Source: Conexibacter woesei DSM 14684 (GTDB lineage: Bacteria > Actinomycetota > Thermoleophilia > Solirubrobacterales > Solirubrobacteraceae). From it: a stretch of DNA of 64,000 nt. How positions within the stretch are numbered: position 1 is the first letter of the stretch; every line of letters starts with the position of its first letter. Where the stretch lies: positions 2,232,001-2,296,000 of the forward strand of contig NC_013739.1 of the NCBI RefSeq assembly GCF_000025265.1, read 5' to 3'. Below, piece by piece: positions 50,142 to 60,256 of this stretch. The notes below the pieces were generated by a model that saw nothing but the letters and a program-made list of their open reading frames with translations, made no database searches and was not told the DNA's origin. The position numbers and the translations under genes were made by a program.

Positions 50142-51776
50142 TCAGCGCGGCTCGGAGCCGATGGCGGCGTGCACCGAGCGCACGGCGCTGGCGCCTTCGC
50201 CCACCGCCGCCGCGACGCGCTTCATCGAGCCGGAGCGGACGTCGCCCGCGGCGAAGACGCCCGGGACGCTGCACTCGAACGGCAGCGGCAGGCGTCGCAG
50301 TGCCTGCCAGGCGTCGCCGAGATCCTCGGGGCTGAGCTGCGCGTCAGTCCGCAGGAAGCCGTCGTCGTCGGTCGCCAGTCCGGTGAGCCAGCCGGTTTCG
50401 GGGGCCGCGCCGATGAAGCAGAACAGCCCCGCACACGGCTGCGGCTCGTCGCGTCCGAGGCGGATCTCGCGCAGCCGCTCGTCGCCGCGGAGCTCAGCGA
50501 CCTTGGTGCTGGTGCGAACGTCGATGCGCGCGTCGGCGAGGATGCGGTCGATCAGGTACGCCGACATGCTCCTGCCGATCTCCGGGCCGCGGATCGCGAG
50601 CGTGACCGCACATCCCTTCGAGGCCAGGAACAGCGCGGCTTGGCCGGCGGAGTTGGCGCCGCCGACGACGGTGACGGGCGCGCCCGCGCAGGCGCGTGCC
50701 TCGAGTTCGGTCGCGGCGAAGTAGATGCCGGCCCCGACGTAGTCGTCCCAGCGGTCGAGGTCGAGCGTGCGATAACGGGCGCCGGTGGCGATGATCGTCG
50801 CGCGAGTCGCGATCTGCGTGCCGTCGCTCAGCCTCATGTGCAGGCGGCGGTCGGAGCGGTCGAGTGCCGTGACAGTGCACGGCGCCGACAGGCGCGCACC
50901 GAACTTCAGCGCCTGGACGGCGGCGCGGCCGGTGAGGTCCGCGCCGCTCAACCCGGAGGGAAACCCGAGGTAGTTCTCGATGCGCGCGCTTGCGGCCGCC
51001 TGGCCACCGGGCCCCTGCCGATCGAGCAGGACGGTGTCGAGCCCTTCCGACGCGCCGTATACGGCGGCGGCGAGCCCCGCGGGTCCTGCGCCGACGACGA
51101 CCAGGTCCACGGTTTCCGTCAGCTGCGCCGCCGCGTCGAGCCCGAGCGCGTGGGCGAGATCGCCCGGGGTCGCATTCGTGAGCAACGCCATCGGGAGGAT
51201 CACGGCCGGGAGATCCTCGGGGCGGAGACCAGTCGCGCGGAGCAGCGCACTGCCATGGACCGAGTCCGGGTCGATCCACTCGTGCATGAGGGCGAGGCGT
51301 GCCGCGTACGTCCGCAGCGCAAGCGTCCCCTTGGCCCGCTCAGGGCCGACGATCGTGGTCGTGCGCCGCGCGGCGCTCCCGCTGAGCCTCGCTCGCCGAG
51401 CGATGAAGGCGCGCAGGAGGACGTCGGAGAGCTCGGGATCCTCGACCATGAGACGGCGCAATCCGTCCCCGCTCACGCGATGCGCGTGACCGCCTCGCGC
51501 GACACGGCCGATCAAGACCGGCGCCTCTCGGGTCAGCAGGCTCAGCTCGCCGACGATCTCGTCGGGACCGAAGCGGACGATCGGCTCCTCGGGCGCAGCA
51601 CCGATCCCAGGTGCGATGACGTGCACCTCGCCCTCGTCGACGAGGAACAGGTCGTAGGAGGCGTCGCCCGGGCCGAACAGCCGCTGCCCGGCGGTGAGCG
51701 TCTCGGGCGACCCATACCTGCGCAGGCGCGCCGCATGCTCGGGACTCAGCCGCGGGCTGGCGGAATCGGCAATCAC
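50142..51776 (-). CDS. Cyclic-nucleotide-binding and thioredoxin reductase-like flavoprotein
   Basis: A 544-residue fusion. Residues about 15-130 are a cNMP-binding-type beta-barrel ([37 protein letters not shown]). From about 220 a thioredoxin reductase-like FAD/NAD module follows ([60 protein letters not shown]). The CxxC pair of true thioredoxin reductase is absent ([11 protein letters not shown]), so electrons must go elsewhere. Start GTG overlaps the stop of the ABC transporter ATPase gene (GTGA), an unexpected coupling. Role unknown, perhaps redox sensing linked to a nucleotide signal. Confidence 0.88.
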   Translation of the reverse strand: MIADSASPRLSPEHAARLRRYGSPETLTAGQRLFGPGDASYDLFLVDEGEVHVIAPGIGAAPEEPIVRFGPDEIVGELSLLTREAPVLIGRVARGGHAHRVSGDGLRRLMVEDPELSDVLLRAFIARRARLSGSAARRTTTIVGPERAKGTLALRTYAARLALMHEWIDPDSVHGSALLRATGLRPEDLPAVILPMALLTNATPGDLAHALGLDAAAQLTETVDLVVVGAGPAGLAAAVYGASEGLDTVLLDRQGPGGQAAASARIENYLGFPSGLSGADLTGRAAVQALKFGARLSAPCTVTALDRSDRRLHMRLSDGTQIATRATIIATGARYRTLDLDRWDDYVGAGIYFAATELEARACAGAPVTVVGGANSAGQAALFLASKGCAVTLAIRGPEIGRSMSAYLIDRILADARIDVRTSTKVAELRGDERLREIRLGRDEPQPCAGLFCFIGAAPETGWLTGLATDDDGFLRTDAQLSPEDLGDAWQALRRLPLPFECSVPGVFAAGDVRSGSMKRVAAAVGEGASAVRSVHAAIGSEPR

Positions 51777-52903
51777 ACACCAACCGTACGTGACGCCCCC
51801 GGCGCCGCCGGCTTCCGCTCTCCCGCCGCCCGCGGACTGGCGGGCGAGATCGTCGCCTCGGCAAGCTCATGCGCCGTCACCCCGAGCGGGTGGTGACAGG
51901 CGGCGAGGTGCCCGCCGGGATACTCGACCAGCGGGGGCACCACGGTCCGGCAGACATCGCTGGCCGCCGGACAGCGCGGGTGAAACGGGCAGCCCGCCGG
52001 CGGGTCGATCGGGTTCGGCGGCTCGCCCTCCACGACGGATCGCCGGCGCGCGCGGTTGACGCGCGGGTCGGGGATCGGGATCGCCGACAGCAGCGCCCGC
52101 GTGTACGGGTGGATCGGCCTGCTGTACAGCTCCTGCGCCGGCGACAGCTCGACGAGCTTGCCGAGGTACATCACCGCGACGCGGTCCGAGACGTGCCGCA
52201 CGACGGAGAGGTCGTGCGCGACGAACATGTACGTCAGCCCCAGCTCCTCCTGCAGCTCGACGAGCAGGTTGACGATCTGCGCCTGGATCGAGACGTCGAG
52301 CGCGGACACCGGCTCGTCGAGCACGATCAGCCGCGGCGACATCGCCAGCGCCCGCGCGATCCCGATCCGCTGGCGCTGACCGCCCGAGAACTCGTGCGGG
52401 AAGCGGTTGGCGTGCTCGGGCCGCAGCCCGACGCGGCCCAGCAGCCGCTGCGTCTCGCGGCCCGCCTCAGCGCCCGTCACGCCGCGCAGCCGCAGCGGCG
52501 TCGCGAGGATCTGACCGACCCGCTTGCGCGGGTTGAGCGACGCGAACGGGTCTTGGAAGACGAGCTGCAGCTCGCGCCGCAGCGGCCGCAGCGCACGTCG
52601 GCTCGCGTCCGTGATGTCGACGCCGTCGAAGCGGATCCGGCCCGTCGTCGGGTCGAGCAGCCGCAGCACCGTGCGCGACAGCGTCGTCTTGCCGCAGCCG
52701 GACTCGCCGACGAGCCCGAGCGTCTCGCCCGCGTGCAGCGCGAACGTGACGTCGTCGACCGCGCGCACGTGGCCGGACGCCCGGCCGCTCAGCGCGCCGG
52801 AGCGGACCGGGAACCACTGCGTGACGTGCTCGACCTCGAGCAGCGGGGTTCCGCGCGCGACCTCCGGCCGCGCCGCGGCGTTCCCGGCGGCTGCGGCGCT
52901 CAC
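51773..52903 (-). CDS. Peptide-type ABC transporter ATP-binding protein (OppF/DppF)
   Basis: A 376-residue ATPase with Walker [16 protein letters not shown], signature [14 protein letters not shown], Walker [13 protein letters not shown] and the oligopeptide C-terminal motif with cysteines ([15 protein letters not shown]), which in this family binds an iron-sulfur cluster. It is the second ATPase of a five-gene importer. Start GTG overlaps the upstream stop, and a Pro/Ala-rich C-terminal tail precedes coupling to the next gene. Confidence 0.94.
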   Translation of the reverse strand: MSAAAAGNAAARPEVARGTPLLEVEHVTQWFPVRSGALSGRASGHVRAVDDVTFALHAGETLGLVGESGCGKTTLSRTVLRLLDPTTGRIRFDGVDITDASRRALRPLRRELQLVFQDPFASLNPRKRVGQILATPLRLRGVTGAEAGRETQRLLGRVGLRPEHANRFPHEFSGGQRQRIGIARALAMSPRLIVLDEPVSALDVSIQAQIVNLLVELQEELGLTYMFVAHDLSVVRHVSDRVAVMYLGKLVELSPAQELYSRPIHPYTRALLSAIPIPDPRVNRARRRSVVEGEPPNPIDPPAGCPFHPRCPAASDVCRTVVPPLVEYPGGHLAACHHPLGVTAHELAEATISPASPRAAGERKPAAPGASRTVGV

Positions 52904-53940
52904 GTGACCTTCTCCGTCACGCAGGCGAGCCCGATCTCGTCCGGCGCGACCTCGCGCAGCGCCCGCTTGTCCGCCACGTCGAGGCAGCAGCGGTCGGCAT
53001 GGCCGGCGCCGCGGTCCTCCAGCGCCGGCAGGGTGTCGCACGCGCTCCTCGCGTGCGGGCAGCGCGCGCTGAAGGCGCACCCGCGCGGCGGGTCCAGCAG
53101 CGACGGTGGCAGGCCGGCGATCGAGGGCAGCCGTGCACCTGCGTCGCGGTCGACCCGCGGGATCGAGCCGAGCAGCCCCCACGTGTACGGGTGCTGGGGG
53201 TCGTAGAAGATCTCGTCGAGCGTCCCCTGCTCGACGATCCGCCCCGCGTACATGATCGCGACCCGGTCCGCGACGTCGGCGACGACGCCGAGGTCGTGCG
53301 TGACGAGGATCACCGCCGTGTCCGCCTCGGCCCGCAGGCGCCGGATCTCGTCGAGGATCTGCGCCTGGACTGTCACGTCGAGCGCCGTCGTCGGCTCGTC
53401 GGCGATCAGGATCGACGGCGAGCACGAGAGCGCCAGCGCGATCATCACGCGCTGGCGCATCCCGCCCGACAGCTCGTGCGGGTAGGCGCGCGCCCGCACC
53501 TGCGCGCGCGGGATCCCGACCCGCTCCATCAGCTCGACCGCCCGCGCGCGCGCCGCGGCACGACCGATCGCACGGTCGTGCGCGCGAATCTGCTCGGCGA
53601 CCTGGTCCCCGACCCGCTGCACCGGGTTGAGCGACGTCATCGGGTCCTGGAAGACGAACGCGATCTCCGCCCCGCGGATCGTTCGCAGCTGGTTCTCAGA
53701 GGCCGACAGCAGCTCGAGGCCGCGGTACGTCGCGCTGCCCGTGAAGCGCGCGTTCGGCGAGCGGTTCAGGCCCAGCAACGCCATCGCCGTCACCGACTTG
53801 CCCGCGCCGGACTCGCCGACGAGCGCGAGCACCTCGCCCGCCGCGAGCGTCAGCGACACGCCGGCGACCGCGTGCACGACGCCGTCGTCGCCGTGGAAGT
53901 CGACCCGCAGGTCTGCGACCGTCAACAGCGGCACGCTCAT
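52900..53940 (-). CDS. Peptide-type ABC transporter ATP-binding protein (OppD/DppD)
   Basis: A 346-residue ATPase: Walker [41 protein letters not shown], signature [14 protein letters not shown], Walker [14 protein letters not shown], and C-terminal [16 protein letters not shown]. It forms the ATPase pair with the OppF-type protein. ATG overlaps the stop of the permease gene by 4 bp. Confidence 0.95.
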   Translation of the reverse strand: MSVPLLTVADLRVDFHGDDGVVHAVAGVSLTLAAGEVLALVGESGAGKSVTAMALLGLNRSPNARFTGSATYRGLELLSASENQLRTIRGAEIAFVFQDPMTSLNPVQRVGDQVAEQIRAHDRAIGRAAARARAVELMERVGIPRAQVRARAYPHELSGGMRQRVMIALALSCSPSILIADEPTTALDVTVQAQILDEIRRLRAEADTAVILVTHDLGVVADVADRVAIMYAGRIVEQGTLDEIFYDPQHPYTWGLLGSIPRVDRDAGARLPSIAGLPPSLLDPPRGCAFSARCPHARSACDTLPALEDRGAGHADRCCLDVADKRALREVAPDEIGLACVTEKVT

Positions 53941-54890
53941 GACACCACCCGCACACGTGGGTCGAGCAGCGCGTAGACGACGTCGACGAGCGTGTTCAGG
54001 AACACGATCAGGAACGCCCCCAGCAGCGTCACGGCGAGCACCGGCGGGACGTCGAAGCGGCCGATCGCCTGCGCGAAGTACTGGCCGACGCCCTGGAGAT
54101 CGAAGACCGTCTCCGTCAGCACGGCGCCGCCGCCGATCACCACGCCGAGGTCGAGGCCCCACAGCGTGATGACCGGGATCAGCGCGTTGCGCAGCACGTG
54201 GGCGAACAGCACGCGCCGCTCGGAGATGCCCTTGGCGCGCGCGGTGCGAACGTAGTCGTCGTCGATCGTGTCGAGCACGCTGGAGCGCAGCACGCGCGAG
54301 TAGACGCCGACGTAGAGGATCGCGAGCGCGACCCACGGCAGCACGAGGTGGTAAGCCCACTGGCCGATCCCACCGGCTGCGATCTCGCTGTAGCCGCCGT
54401 TGGGGAACCAGCCGAGCTTGTAGCCGAGGAAGTAGCTCATCAGCGCGCCGAGCAGGAAGACCGGCATCGAGACGCCGACGAGCGCCAGCACGGTCAGCAG
54501 CCGATCGCTGATCCGCCCTGCCCGCACGGCGCTGTAGAGGCCGAGCGCGACGCCCAGCACGATCCACAGGATCGCCGCGCCGAGCGCGAGTGACAGCGTG
54601 CGTGGCAGGCCCTTGCCGATCTCCTCGAGCACGTTCGTCTGGTCGGTGTAGGAGACGAGGCTGCCCGAAAGGACCTGTCTCATCATGATCAGGTACTGCT
54701 CGGGCAGCGGTGCGTCGAAGTGCCAGGTCTCGCGGATCTGCTCGACCTGCAGCGGCGTCGCGTTCTTGCCGGCCATCCGCACCGCGGGGTCGCCCGCGGG
54801 GATCACCTGGAAGATCACGAACACGAGCACCGAGACGGCGAACATCACCAACGCCATTCCGAGCGCGCGGCGGAGCAGGAAGCGAGCCAT
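53937..54890 (-). CDS. Peptide-type ABC transporter permease (DppB-like)
   Basis: A 317-residue inner-membrane permease with the N-terminal FLLRRALGMALVMFAVSVLV, six predicted membrane segments and the ATPase-coupling EAA-type loop DDDYVRTARAKGISERRVLF. It pairs with the DppC-like permease encoded just upstream (1-bp gap). Confidence 0.95.
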   Translation of the reverse strand: MARFLLRRALGMALVMFAVSVLVFVIFQVIPAGDPAVRMAGKNATPLQVEQIRETWHFDAPLPEQYLIMMRQVLSGSLVSYTDQTNVLEEIGKGLPRTLSLALGAAILWIVLGVALGLYSAVRAGRISDRLLTVLALVGVSMPVFLLGALMSYFLGYKLGWFPNGGYSEIAAGGIGQWAYHLVLPWVALAILYVGVYSRVLRSSVLDTIDDDYVRTARAKGISERRVLFAHVLRNALIPVITLWGLDLGVVIGGGAVLTETVFDLQGVGQYFAQAIGRFDVPPVLAVTLLGAFLIVFLNTLVDVVYALLDPRVRVVS

Positions 54891-54891
54891 C

Positions 54892-55869
54892 TCAGTGCTC
54901 CAGGCGGATCTTCGCCCGCGGGTCGAGCGCGTCGCGCACGCCTTCGCCGAAGACGTTGAGCGAGAGCACCGTCAGCACGAGCATCAGCCCGGGTGCGATC
55001 GTCAGCCAGGGCGCGGTCGTGAGCAGCTCGACGCCCTCGGCCATCATCCGGCCCCACGACGCGTTCGGCGGCTGCACGCCGGCCCCGAGGAACGACAGCC
55101 CCGCCTCCAGCAGCACCGCGTTGGCGACCAGCAGCGGGAAGAAGACGATCAGCGTCGTGACGAGGTTCGGCAGCAGCTCCCCGGCCATGATCCGCCACGG
55201 TCCGAGCCCCTGCGCGCGCGCCGCCTCGACGAACTCCTGCTCGCGCAGCGCCAGCACGCGGCCGCGGATCGGGCGGCCGAGATAGACGACGTAGGAGACG
55301 CCGATCACGAGCGTCGGGATCCACAGCGACCCGGCGCCGATTCGCAGCGGCCCGAGCGCGATCCCGCCGAGGTTGAGCGAGACGCCGAGCGCGACGCCCA
55401 GCAGCACGACGGGGAGCGCCCACATGACGTCGAAGCAGCGTGCGATGAGCGCATCGGTCCAACCGCCGAAGTAGCCGGCGACGAGCCCGACGACGGTCGC
55501 CAGCACGAGCGTGAAGAGCGCGGCGCCGAAGGCGACCAGCAGCGATGTGCGGCCGCCGTAGAGCAGCCGCACCATCACGTCGCGGCCGTTGCGGTCGGCG
55601 CCGAGCATGAAGCGCGAGGACCACGTCGGGCCGAGCGGCGTGCCGTCGAGCCCGACGACGTTCGTGCGCTTGCCGTCGACCATGACCGTGTCGGCGATGT
55701 GGTTCCGCTCCGCCGTCGTCTGCGCGATCCTGCTGGCGTACAGCGGCGCGCACAGCGAGACGGCGACGAGCGCGAGGAACAGCGCACCGAAGGCGAGCGC
55801 GACGCGGTTGCGCCGCAGCCGCCGCAACGCGTGGCGGCCCGGCCCCGGTTCGATGGCGGAGCCCGTCAT
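54892..55869 (-). CDS. Peptide-type ABC transporter permease (DppC-like)
   Basis: A 325-residue permease: RRNRVALAFGALFLALVAVS at the N-terminus, then a periplasmic loop with LGADRNGRDVMVRLLYGGRT, and the coupling loop REQEFVEAARAQGLGPWRIM. ATG overlaps the binding-protein stop by 4 bp. Confidence 0.95.
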   Translation of the reverse strand: MTGSAIEPGPGRHALRRLRRNRVALAFGALFLALVAVSLCAPLYASRIAQTTAERNHIADTVMVDGKRTNVVGLDGTPLGPTWSSRFMLGADRNGRDVMVRLLYGGRTSLLVAFGAALFTLVLATVVGLVAGYFGGWTDALIARCFDVMWALPVVLLGVALGVSLNLGGIALGPLRIGAGSLWIPTLVIGVSYVVYLGRPIRGRVLALREQEFVEAARAQGLGPWRIMAGELLPNLVTTLIVFFPLLVANAVLLEAGLSFLGAGVQPPNASWGRMMAEGVELLTTAPWLTIAPGLMLVLTVLSLNVFGEGVRDALDPRAKIRLEH

Positions 55870-57530
55870 GGCGCTCTGAACGTCAGCAGCGAGAGGTCGC
55901 CGGAGAACACGGGATGGTCGATGAACGAGTCGAAGTCGACGCGCTCGGAGACCAGCTTCGCCAGCTCGAAGTTGCCGAGCGGCACGAGGTCGGCGTCCTC
56001 CACCAGCAGCCGGTCGATCTGCGCGTAGTCGGGCGCGGCTCTGGCGAGGTCGGGCATCGCGTCGGCGCGGTCGGCGAGCGCGTTGATCCGCGGGTTGTCG
56101 ACGTTGCCCCAGTTGAGGCTGTTGGTCGGCTGGATTCCGTTGCCGGTGACGAGCGACATCAGGTTCGAGGGATGTGGGAAGTCCGAGACGACCTGGCCGA
56201 AGCCGGCCTGCGCACGCGTCTTCTCGTTGCCAACCGTCTGGCGGTAGGTCGAGGCGTCGACGAGCTTCGGCGTCGCGTCGAGGCCGATCGCGTTGAACGC
56301 GTCCGCGAGGTACTGCGTGACCGGCGCCGCGACGGCGTCGTTGCTGCCCCAGACGGTGACCGCGGCGCCGTCGGCGCCGGCCTCCCTGATCAGCGCCTTC
56401 GCGCGCTCGACGTCGGGCGCGCCGTCCGGGTCGCCGTATGGACAGGGGTCGAGCCGCTCGTAGCCCTGCATGTTCGGCGGCAGGAAGTTGCACGTCGTTC
56501 TCAGCAGGCCGCCGAACAGGCGGACGACCGCGCGCCGGTCGACGGCGTACGCGACCGCCTTGCGCACGCGTTCGTCGTCGAACGGCGCGACGCGGTGGTT
56601 GAGGAAGACGTACGCGAGCGAGTTGAGCACGAACGGCTCGAACCGCCCCTTCGCACGCTGCTCGACGAGCGTCATCTGGTCCGGCGGCGGCGGGCTCTGG
56701 ACCCAGTCGACCTTGTTGTCGATCACGTCCTCGATCTGGCGGTGCTGGTTGGTGACGACCTTCACCTCGACGCGGTCGAGCTTCGCGACCGGGACGCCGG
56801 GCAGGCCGCGGAACGATCTGTCGCGCACGAGCGTCAAGCTGCGGTTGGGAACCGACGAGGCGACCTTGAACGCGCCGATGCCGGGCGGCGGGTCGCTGGT
56901 CGCGTTCTCGAACGGCGTCGTGCTCGGCACCAGCGCGGCGAACGGCAGCGCGAGCGCGTCCGCGAACGAGCCGACCGATCGTGTCAAGCGGATCGTGATC
57001 GCGCCGCCGGCGTCGTCGGTCTCGATGCCGGAGATGTCGCCGTCGGGCTTGCGCGCCTTCAGGTACTCGGGCGCACCGGCGATCGGCAGGTAGGCCCAGC
57101 TGCCGCCTGAGCCGAGGTTGAGCACGCGCTTGATGGCGTGCTCGAAGTCGGACGCTCTCGCGGGCGTTCCGTCCGAGTAGCGCAGGCCTCTTCGCAGTCG
57201 CAGTCTGTATGTCTTGCCGTCGGGCGAGATGCGCGGCAGCGACTCCGCCAGGCCGGGGATCAGCTCGGTGCCGGCGAGGCCGGCCTCGTGGCGGTAGGTG
57301 AGCAGCGGCGTGTACGTCGTCCACAGCGCCGTCCAACCGCGCGCCGTGTATGTCAGCGCCGGGTCGACGAAGTCGGGACTGGCGGCGAAGTACGCCGTCA
57401 GCGTGCGCGAACGGTCGTCCGCGCTGCCGGAGCTGTCGCTCGACCCGCAGGCCGTGAGTGCGGCGGCGCAAGCGCAGGCGATCGCCGCGAGCGAGCGCGC
57501 GCCGGCGTCGGCGCGACGTGGCTTCTTCAA
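55866..57530 (-). CDS. Peptide-type ABC transporter substrate-binding lipoprotein
   Basis: A 554-residue family 5 solute-binding protein. The signal sequence ends in a lipobox ALTAC, followed by GSSDSSGSADDRSR; core blocks include LIPGLAESLPRISPDGKTYR, SDGTPARASDFEHAIKRVLN and DERVRKAVAYAVDRRAVVRL. It binds peptides or other ligands for the importer encoded downstream. The start codon is TTG at 57530, supported by AGGAGG 7 nt upstream and by the promoter at 57595-57567. Ligand unknown; a peptide or amide product used by the neighbouring hydrolase genes is possible. Confidence 0.93.
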   Translation of the reverse strand: MKKPRRADAGARSLAAIACACAAALTACGSSDSSGSADDRSRTLTAYFAASPDFVDPALTYTARGWTALWTTYTPLLTYRHEAGLAGTELIPGLAESLPRISPDGKTYRLRLRRGLRYSDGTPARASDFEHAIKRVLNLGSGGSWAYLPIAGAPEYLKARKPDGDISGIETDDAGGAITIRLTRSVGSFADALALPFAALVPSTTPFENATSDPPPGIGAFKVASSVPNRSLTLVRDRSFRGLPGVPVAKLDRVEVKVVTNQHRQIEDVIDNKVDWVQSPPPPDQMTLVEQRAKGRFEPFVLNSLAYVFLNHRVAPFDDERVRKAVAYAVDRRAVVRLFGGLLRTTCNFLPPNMQGYERLDPCPYGDPDGAPDVERAKALIREAGADGAAVTVWGSNDAVAAPVTQYLADAFNAIGLDATPKLVDASTYRQTVGNEKTRAQAGFGQVVSDFPHPSNLMSLVTGNGIQPTNSLNWGNVDNPRINALADRADAMPDLARAAPDYAQIDRLLVEDADLVPLGNFELAKLVSERVDFDSFIDHPVFSGDLSLLTFRAP

Positions 57531-57566
57531 GACTCTCTCCTCCTACGGATGGGACCGACGCGGATG

Positions 57567-57595
57567 AATATAGTGACAAGAACGTACATATGCAA
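57567..57595 (-). promoter_or_regulatory. Promoter of the peptide-type ABC operon
   Basis: Minus strand: -35 TTGCAT (57595-57590), 17-bp spacer, -10 TATATT (57572-57567). Expected start near 57560, giving about 30 nt with an AGGAGG site before the TTG start. It lies in an unusually AT-rich stretch shared with the divergent phosphotriesterase-family gene. Confidence 0.65.
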
Positions 57596-57672
57596 TGGAA
57601 ATCGGCGTAGGATTCCTTCATGACATTCTTATTAGTCGCACCAGGTGGTCGGGCCGGGGGGAGTGCGTGCAG

Positions 57673-58785
57673 ATGAGCGCGGCGCGCGTCGTACAGACGG
57701 TCGGCGGCCCGGTCGCGCCCGAGGCGCTGGGCCTGACGGCGATGCACGAGCACGTGCTGCTCTCGAACGGCGACGGGCTGCGGCGGCTGCACCTGCGCGC
57801 GCGGCCCGCGGGGCCGTTCGAGAGCGACGTCTGGCACGAACCGCTCTCGCTCGCGCAGCGCAGCCGGTTGCAGTACGAGCCGAGCGCCCTGCGCGCGAAC
57901 CTCACGCTCGACGACGACGAGCTGATGCTCGCCGAGCTGAGGGACTTCGCCGCCGCCGGTGGCCGCGCGCTCGTCGACGTCGGCGGGATCGGGATCCGCG
58001 GCGACGCCGAGCGGGTCGCCGCGCTCGCGGCCGCGTCAGGTGTGCGGATCGTCATGTCGACCGGCTGGTACGTCTCGCATTTCTGGCCGGCCGAGCAGCT
58101 GAGCTGGTCCGTCGAGCAGCACGCCGAGCTGATGGTGCGCGAGCTGCGCGAGGGGATCGACGGGACGACGGTGCGCGCCGGCCACATCAAGTGCGGCGTC
58201 GACCGGCTGGACGAGCCGGAGCGGCGCGTGCTGGTCGCGGCTGCCGCCGCGTCGCAGGCGACCGGCGCGGCCGTGACGGTCCATCCCGGCTTCGGCGTCG
58301 GCAGCGACGGCCGCCGGATCGTGCGGCTGCTGCGCGCGGCGGGGCTCGACCCCGAGCGGCTCGTGATCGCGCATGCCGACGCGTTCCTGTCCGAGCCCGA
58401 CGTGCGCCGGCTGCTGCACGACGCGTCCGCCTGGCGGCTCCAGCTCGACTACCACCGCGAGCTGCTCGCGCAGGGCGTGACGCTGTCGTTCGACTGCTTC
58501 GGCCACGCCTGGTCGCGTCCTGAGGCCGGCGTGATGGAGGAGAGCGACTGGAAGCGGCTGGCCGGCATCGTGTCGCTCGTGCGCGAGGGGGACGGCGACC
58601 GGCTCGTGCTCGGGACCGACACCTTCCTGCCGATGCTGACGCGGCGCGGTGGCGGCCACGGCTACCGCCACCTGTGCGCGTTCGTGCTGCCGCGACTGCG
58701 GGAGGCCGGGGTGTCGGACTGGGACCTGGAGCAGATGACGGTCGTGACGCCGCAACGACTGCTGGCGATCCCGTTCTTTGACTAA
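57673..58785 (+). CDS. Phosphotriesterase-family metal hydrolase (lactonase-like)
   Basis: A 370-residue PTE-type hydrolase with the whole binuclear metal site: H25 and H27 in AMHEHVLL, carbamylated lysine K173 in AGHIKCGVD, H204 in VHPGFG, H234 in IAHADAF, D316 in LGTDTFLP. Family members hydrolyse lactones, esters or amides; true phosphotriesterase activity is rare. ATG at 57673 follows GGGGAG; upstream in-frame starts at 57595 and GTG 57667 are possible. It is divergent from the ABC operon and 43 bp before the decarboxylase operon, with which it may cooperate. Confidence 0.9.
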   Translation: MSAARVVQTVGGPVAPEALGLTAMHEHVLLSNGDGLRRLHLRARPAGPFESDVWHEPLSLAQRSRLQYEPSALRANLTLDDDELMLAELRDFAAAGGRALVDVGGIGIRGDAERVAALAAASGVRIVMSTGWYVSHFWPAEQLSWSVEQHAELMVRELREGIDGTTVRAGHIKCGVDRLDEPERRVLVAAAAASQATGAAVTVHPGFGVGSDGRRIVRLLRAAGLDPERLVIAHADAFLSEPDVRRLLHDASAWRLQLDYHRELLAQGVTLSFDCFGHAWSRPEAGVMEESDWKRLAGIVSLVREGDGDRLVLGTDTFLPMLTRRGGGHGYRHLCAFVLPRLREAGVSDWDLEQMTVVTPQRLLAIPFFD

Positions 58786-58790
58786 AACCG

Positions 58791-58819
58791 TTGCAAATTC
58801 TGAGATCTACAACTATTCT
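58791..58819 (+). promoter_or_regulatory. Promoter of the decarboxylase operon, probably leaderless
   Basis: -35 TTGCAA (58791-58796), 17-bp spacer, -10 TATTCT (58814-58819). The ATG at 58829 lies 9 nt after the -10 box and has no ribosome site, so the transcript probably begins at or just before the start codon. The hexamers resemble those of the ABC operon promoter (TTGCAT, TATATT). Confidence 0.6.
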
Positions 58820-58828
58820 CGTCCTACA

Positions 58829-60256
58829 ATGACGATATCTACTGCGCAATACGTAGAAGACGGCCGGCCGGATCTGCTGACGCGCGTCGATGGGCGCCTG
58901 GCGATCGAGGGGCTGCGCGCCGACGAGCTCGTCGCGCGCTTCGGGTCGCCGCTGTTCGTCGTCTCGGAGCCGGCGCTGCGCGCCCGCGCGCGGCGCGTTC
59001 AGGCGGCCTTCGCCGCCGCCTGGCCGGAGGGCCCGGTCGTCGTGCTGCCCGCGGTCAAGGCGAGCACCGTCGTCGCACTGCATCGCGTGCTCGCGCAGGA
59101 GGGCTGCGGCGCCGACCTCTACGGCGGTGCCGAGCTGGAGATCGCCGTGCGGGCCGGCACCGACCCGGACCGCATCTCCGTCAACGGCACGGCGAAGGAC
59201 CGCCCGACGATCGAGCGCGCGATCGCGCTCGGCGCGCGCATCACGATCGACGACGTGCACGAGGTCGAGATCGCGCGCGACGCCGCGCGCGCTCTCGGCC
59301 GGCCGGCGCGGCTGCGCGTGCGGCTGCGCCCGGAGATCCTGCTCGACGCGCCGTCGGACGGCAACGCGATGATCGCGGCGACGGATGGCTCGGTGCTGCG
59401 GATCAAGGACGCCTACGGCCGCTACAAGCCGGGCGTCCCCTTCGACGACATGGCGCGGATCGGCCGCTCCCTCGACGCGCCCGAGATCGAGATGATCGGC
59501 GTCCACATGCACTTCCCTCGCCACACGACCGACCTCGGCGTGATCGGCCACGTCGCCGATCGCTACGCCGCGCTGATCGCCGAGCTGTCCGAGCTGTGGG
59601 ACGGCTGGACGCCGCGGCAGATCGACGTCGGCGGCGGCTTCGCGCCGCCCGGCGACCCGTTCGGCCGCCGCAATCCGAGCTTCGCGCACCGCACGCCGCC
59701 GCCGATCGAGGCGTACGCCTCGACGATCGCCGAGCACCTGCGCACGGGGCTCGCGCGACACGGGATCGACACGGCCGGCCGCCAGCTCGAAGTCGAGCCG
59801 GGCCGCTCGCTGTTCGGCCCCGTCGGCGTCCACCTCGCGACCGTGCTGAACGTCAAGCGCCAGACGCGACCGTTCCCGCACGCCTGGGTCGAGACCGACA
59901 CGACGCAGCACTTCCTCCCCGGCGTCGGGCAGGAGTGGGACGACTTCCCCGTCGCGTTCGACCGCGTCGCGGGCGACGGCGAGCTGACTGCTGACGTCGT
60001 CGGCCGCTCCTGCATGGGGGACGTGCTCGCGTCCGACGCGCCGGTGCCGGCCCCCGTGCGCGGCGACGTGCTCGCGTTCGCCAGCACCGGCGCCTACCAG
60101 GAGACGTCGGCCAGCAACTTCAACGCCCTGCCGCGACCCGCGACCGTGCTCGTCGACAGCGGGCAGGCCCACCTCGTGCGGCGCGCGGAGACGGTCGACG
60201 ACGTGCTGGGGCGTGACGCGCTGCCCGCCCACCTCGCAGCGGAGGCGGCGCGATGA
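58829..60256 (+). CDS. Fold-III PLP decarboxylase (diaminopimelate decarboxylase-like)
   Basis: A 475-residue PLP enzyme of the DapDC/ornithine decarboxylase group. The cofactor lysine is in VVLPAVKASTVVAL; other blocks are GCGADLYGGAELEIAVRAG, GVHMHFPRHTTD, DVGGGFAPPGD, the phosphate-binding EVEPGRSLFGPVG and the second-subunit Cys region RSCMGDVLASDA. The YAxK motif of DapDC is altered to PAVK and the substrate-specificity segment differs, so the amino-acid substrate is uncertain. Start at ATG 58829, with the promoter directly upstream; a longer TTG start at 58778 would overlap the promoter. Confidence 0.85.
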   Translation: MTISTAQYVEDGRPDLLTRVDGRLAIEGLRADELVARFGSPLFVVSEPALRARARRVQAAFAAAWPEGPVVVLPAVKASTVVALHRVLAQEGCGADLYGGAELEIAVRAGTDPDRISVNGTAKDRPTIERAIALGARITIDDVHEVEIARDAARALGRPARLRVRLRPEILLDAPSDGNAMIAATDGSVLRIKDAYGRYKPGVPFDDMARIGRSLDAPEIEMIGVHMHFPRHTTDLGVIGHVADRYAALIAELSELWDGWTPRQIDVGGGFAPPGDPFGRRNPSFAHRTPPPIEAYASTIAEHLRTGLARHGIDTAGRQLEVEPGRSLFGPVGVHLATVLNVKRQTRPFPHAWVETDTTQHFLPGVGQEWDDFPVAFDRVAGDGELTADVVGRSCMGDVLASDAPVPAPVRGDVLAFASTGAYQETSASNFNALPRPATVLVDSGQAHLVRRAETVDDVLGRDALPAHLAAEAAR

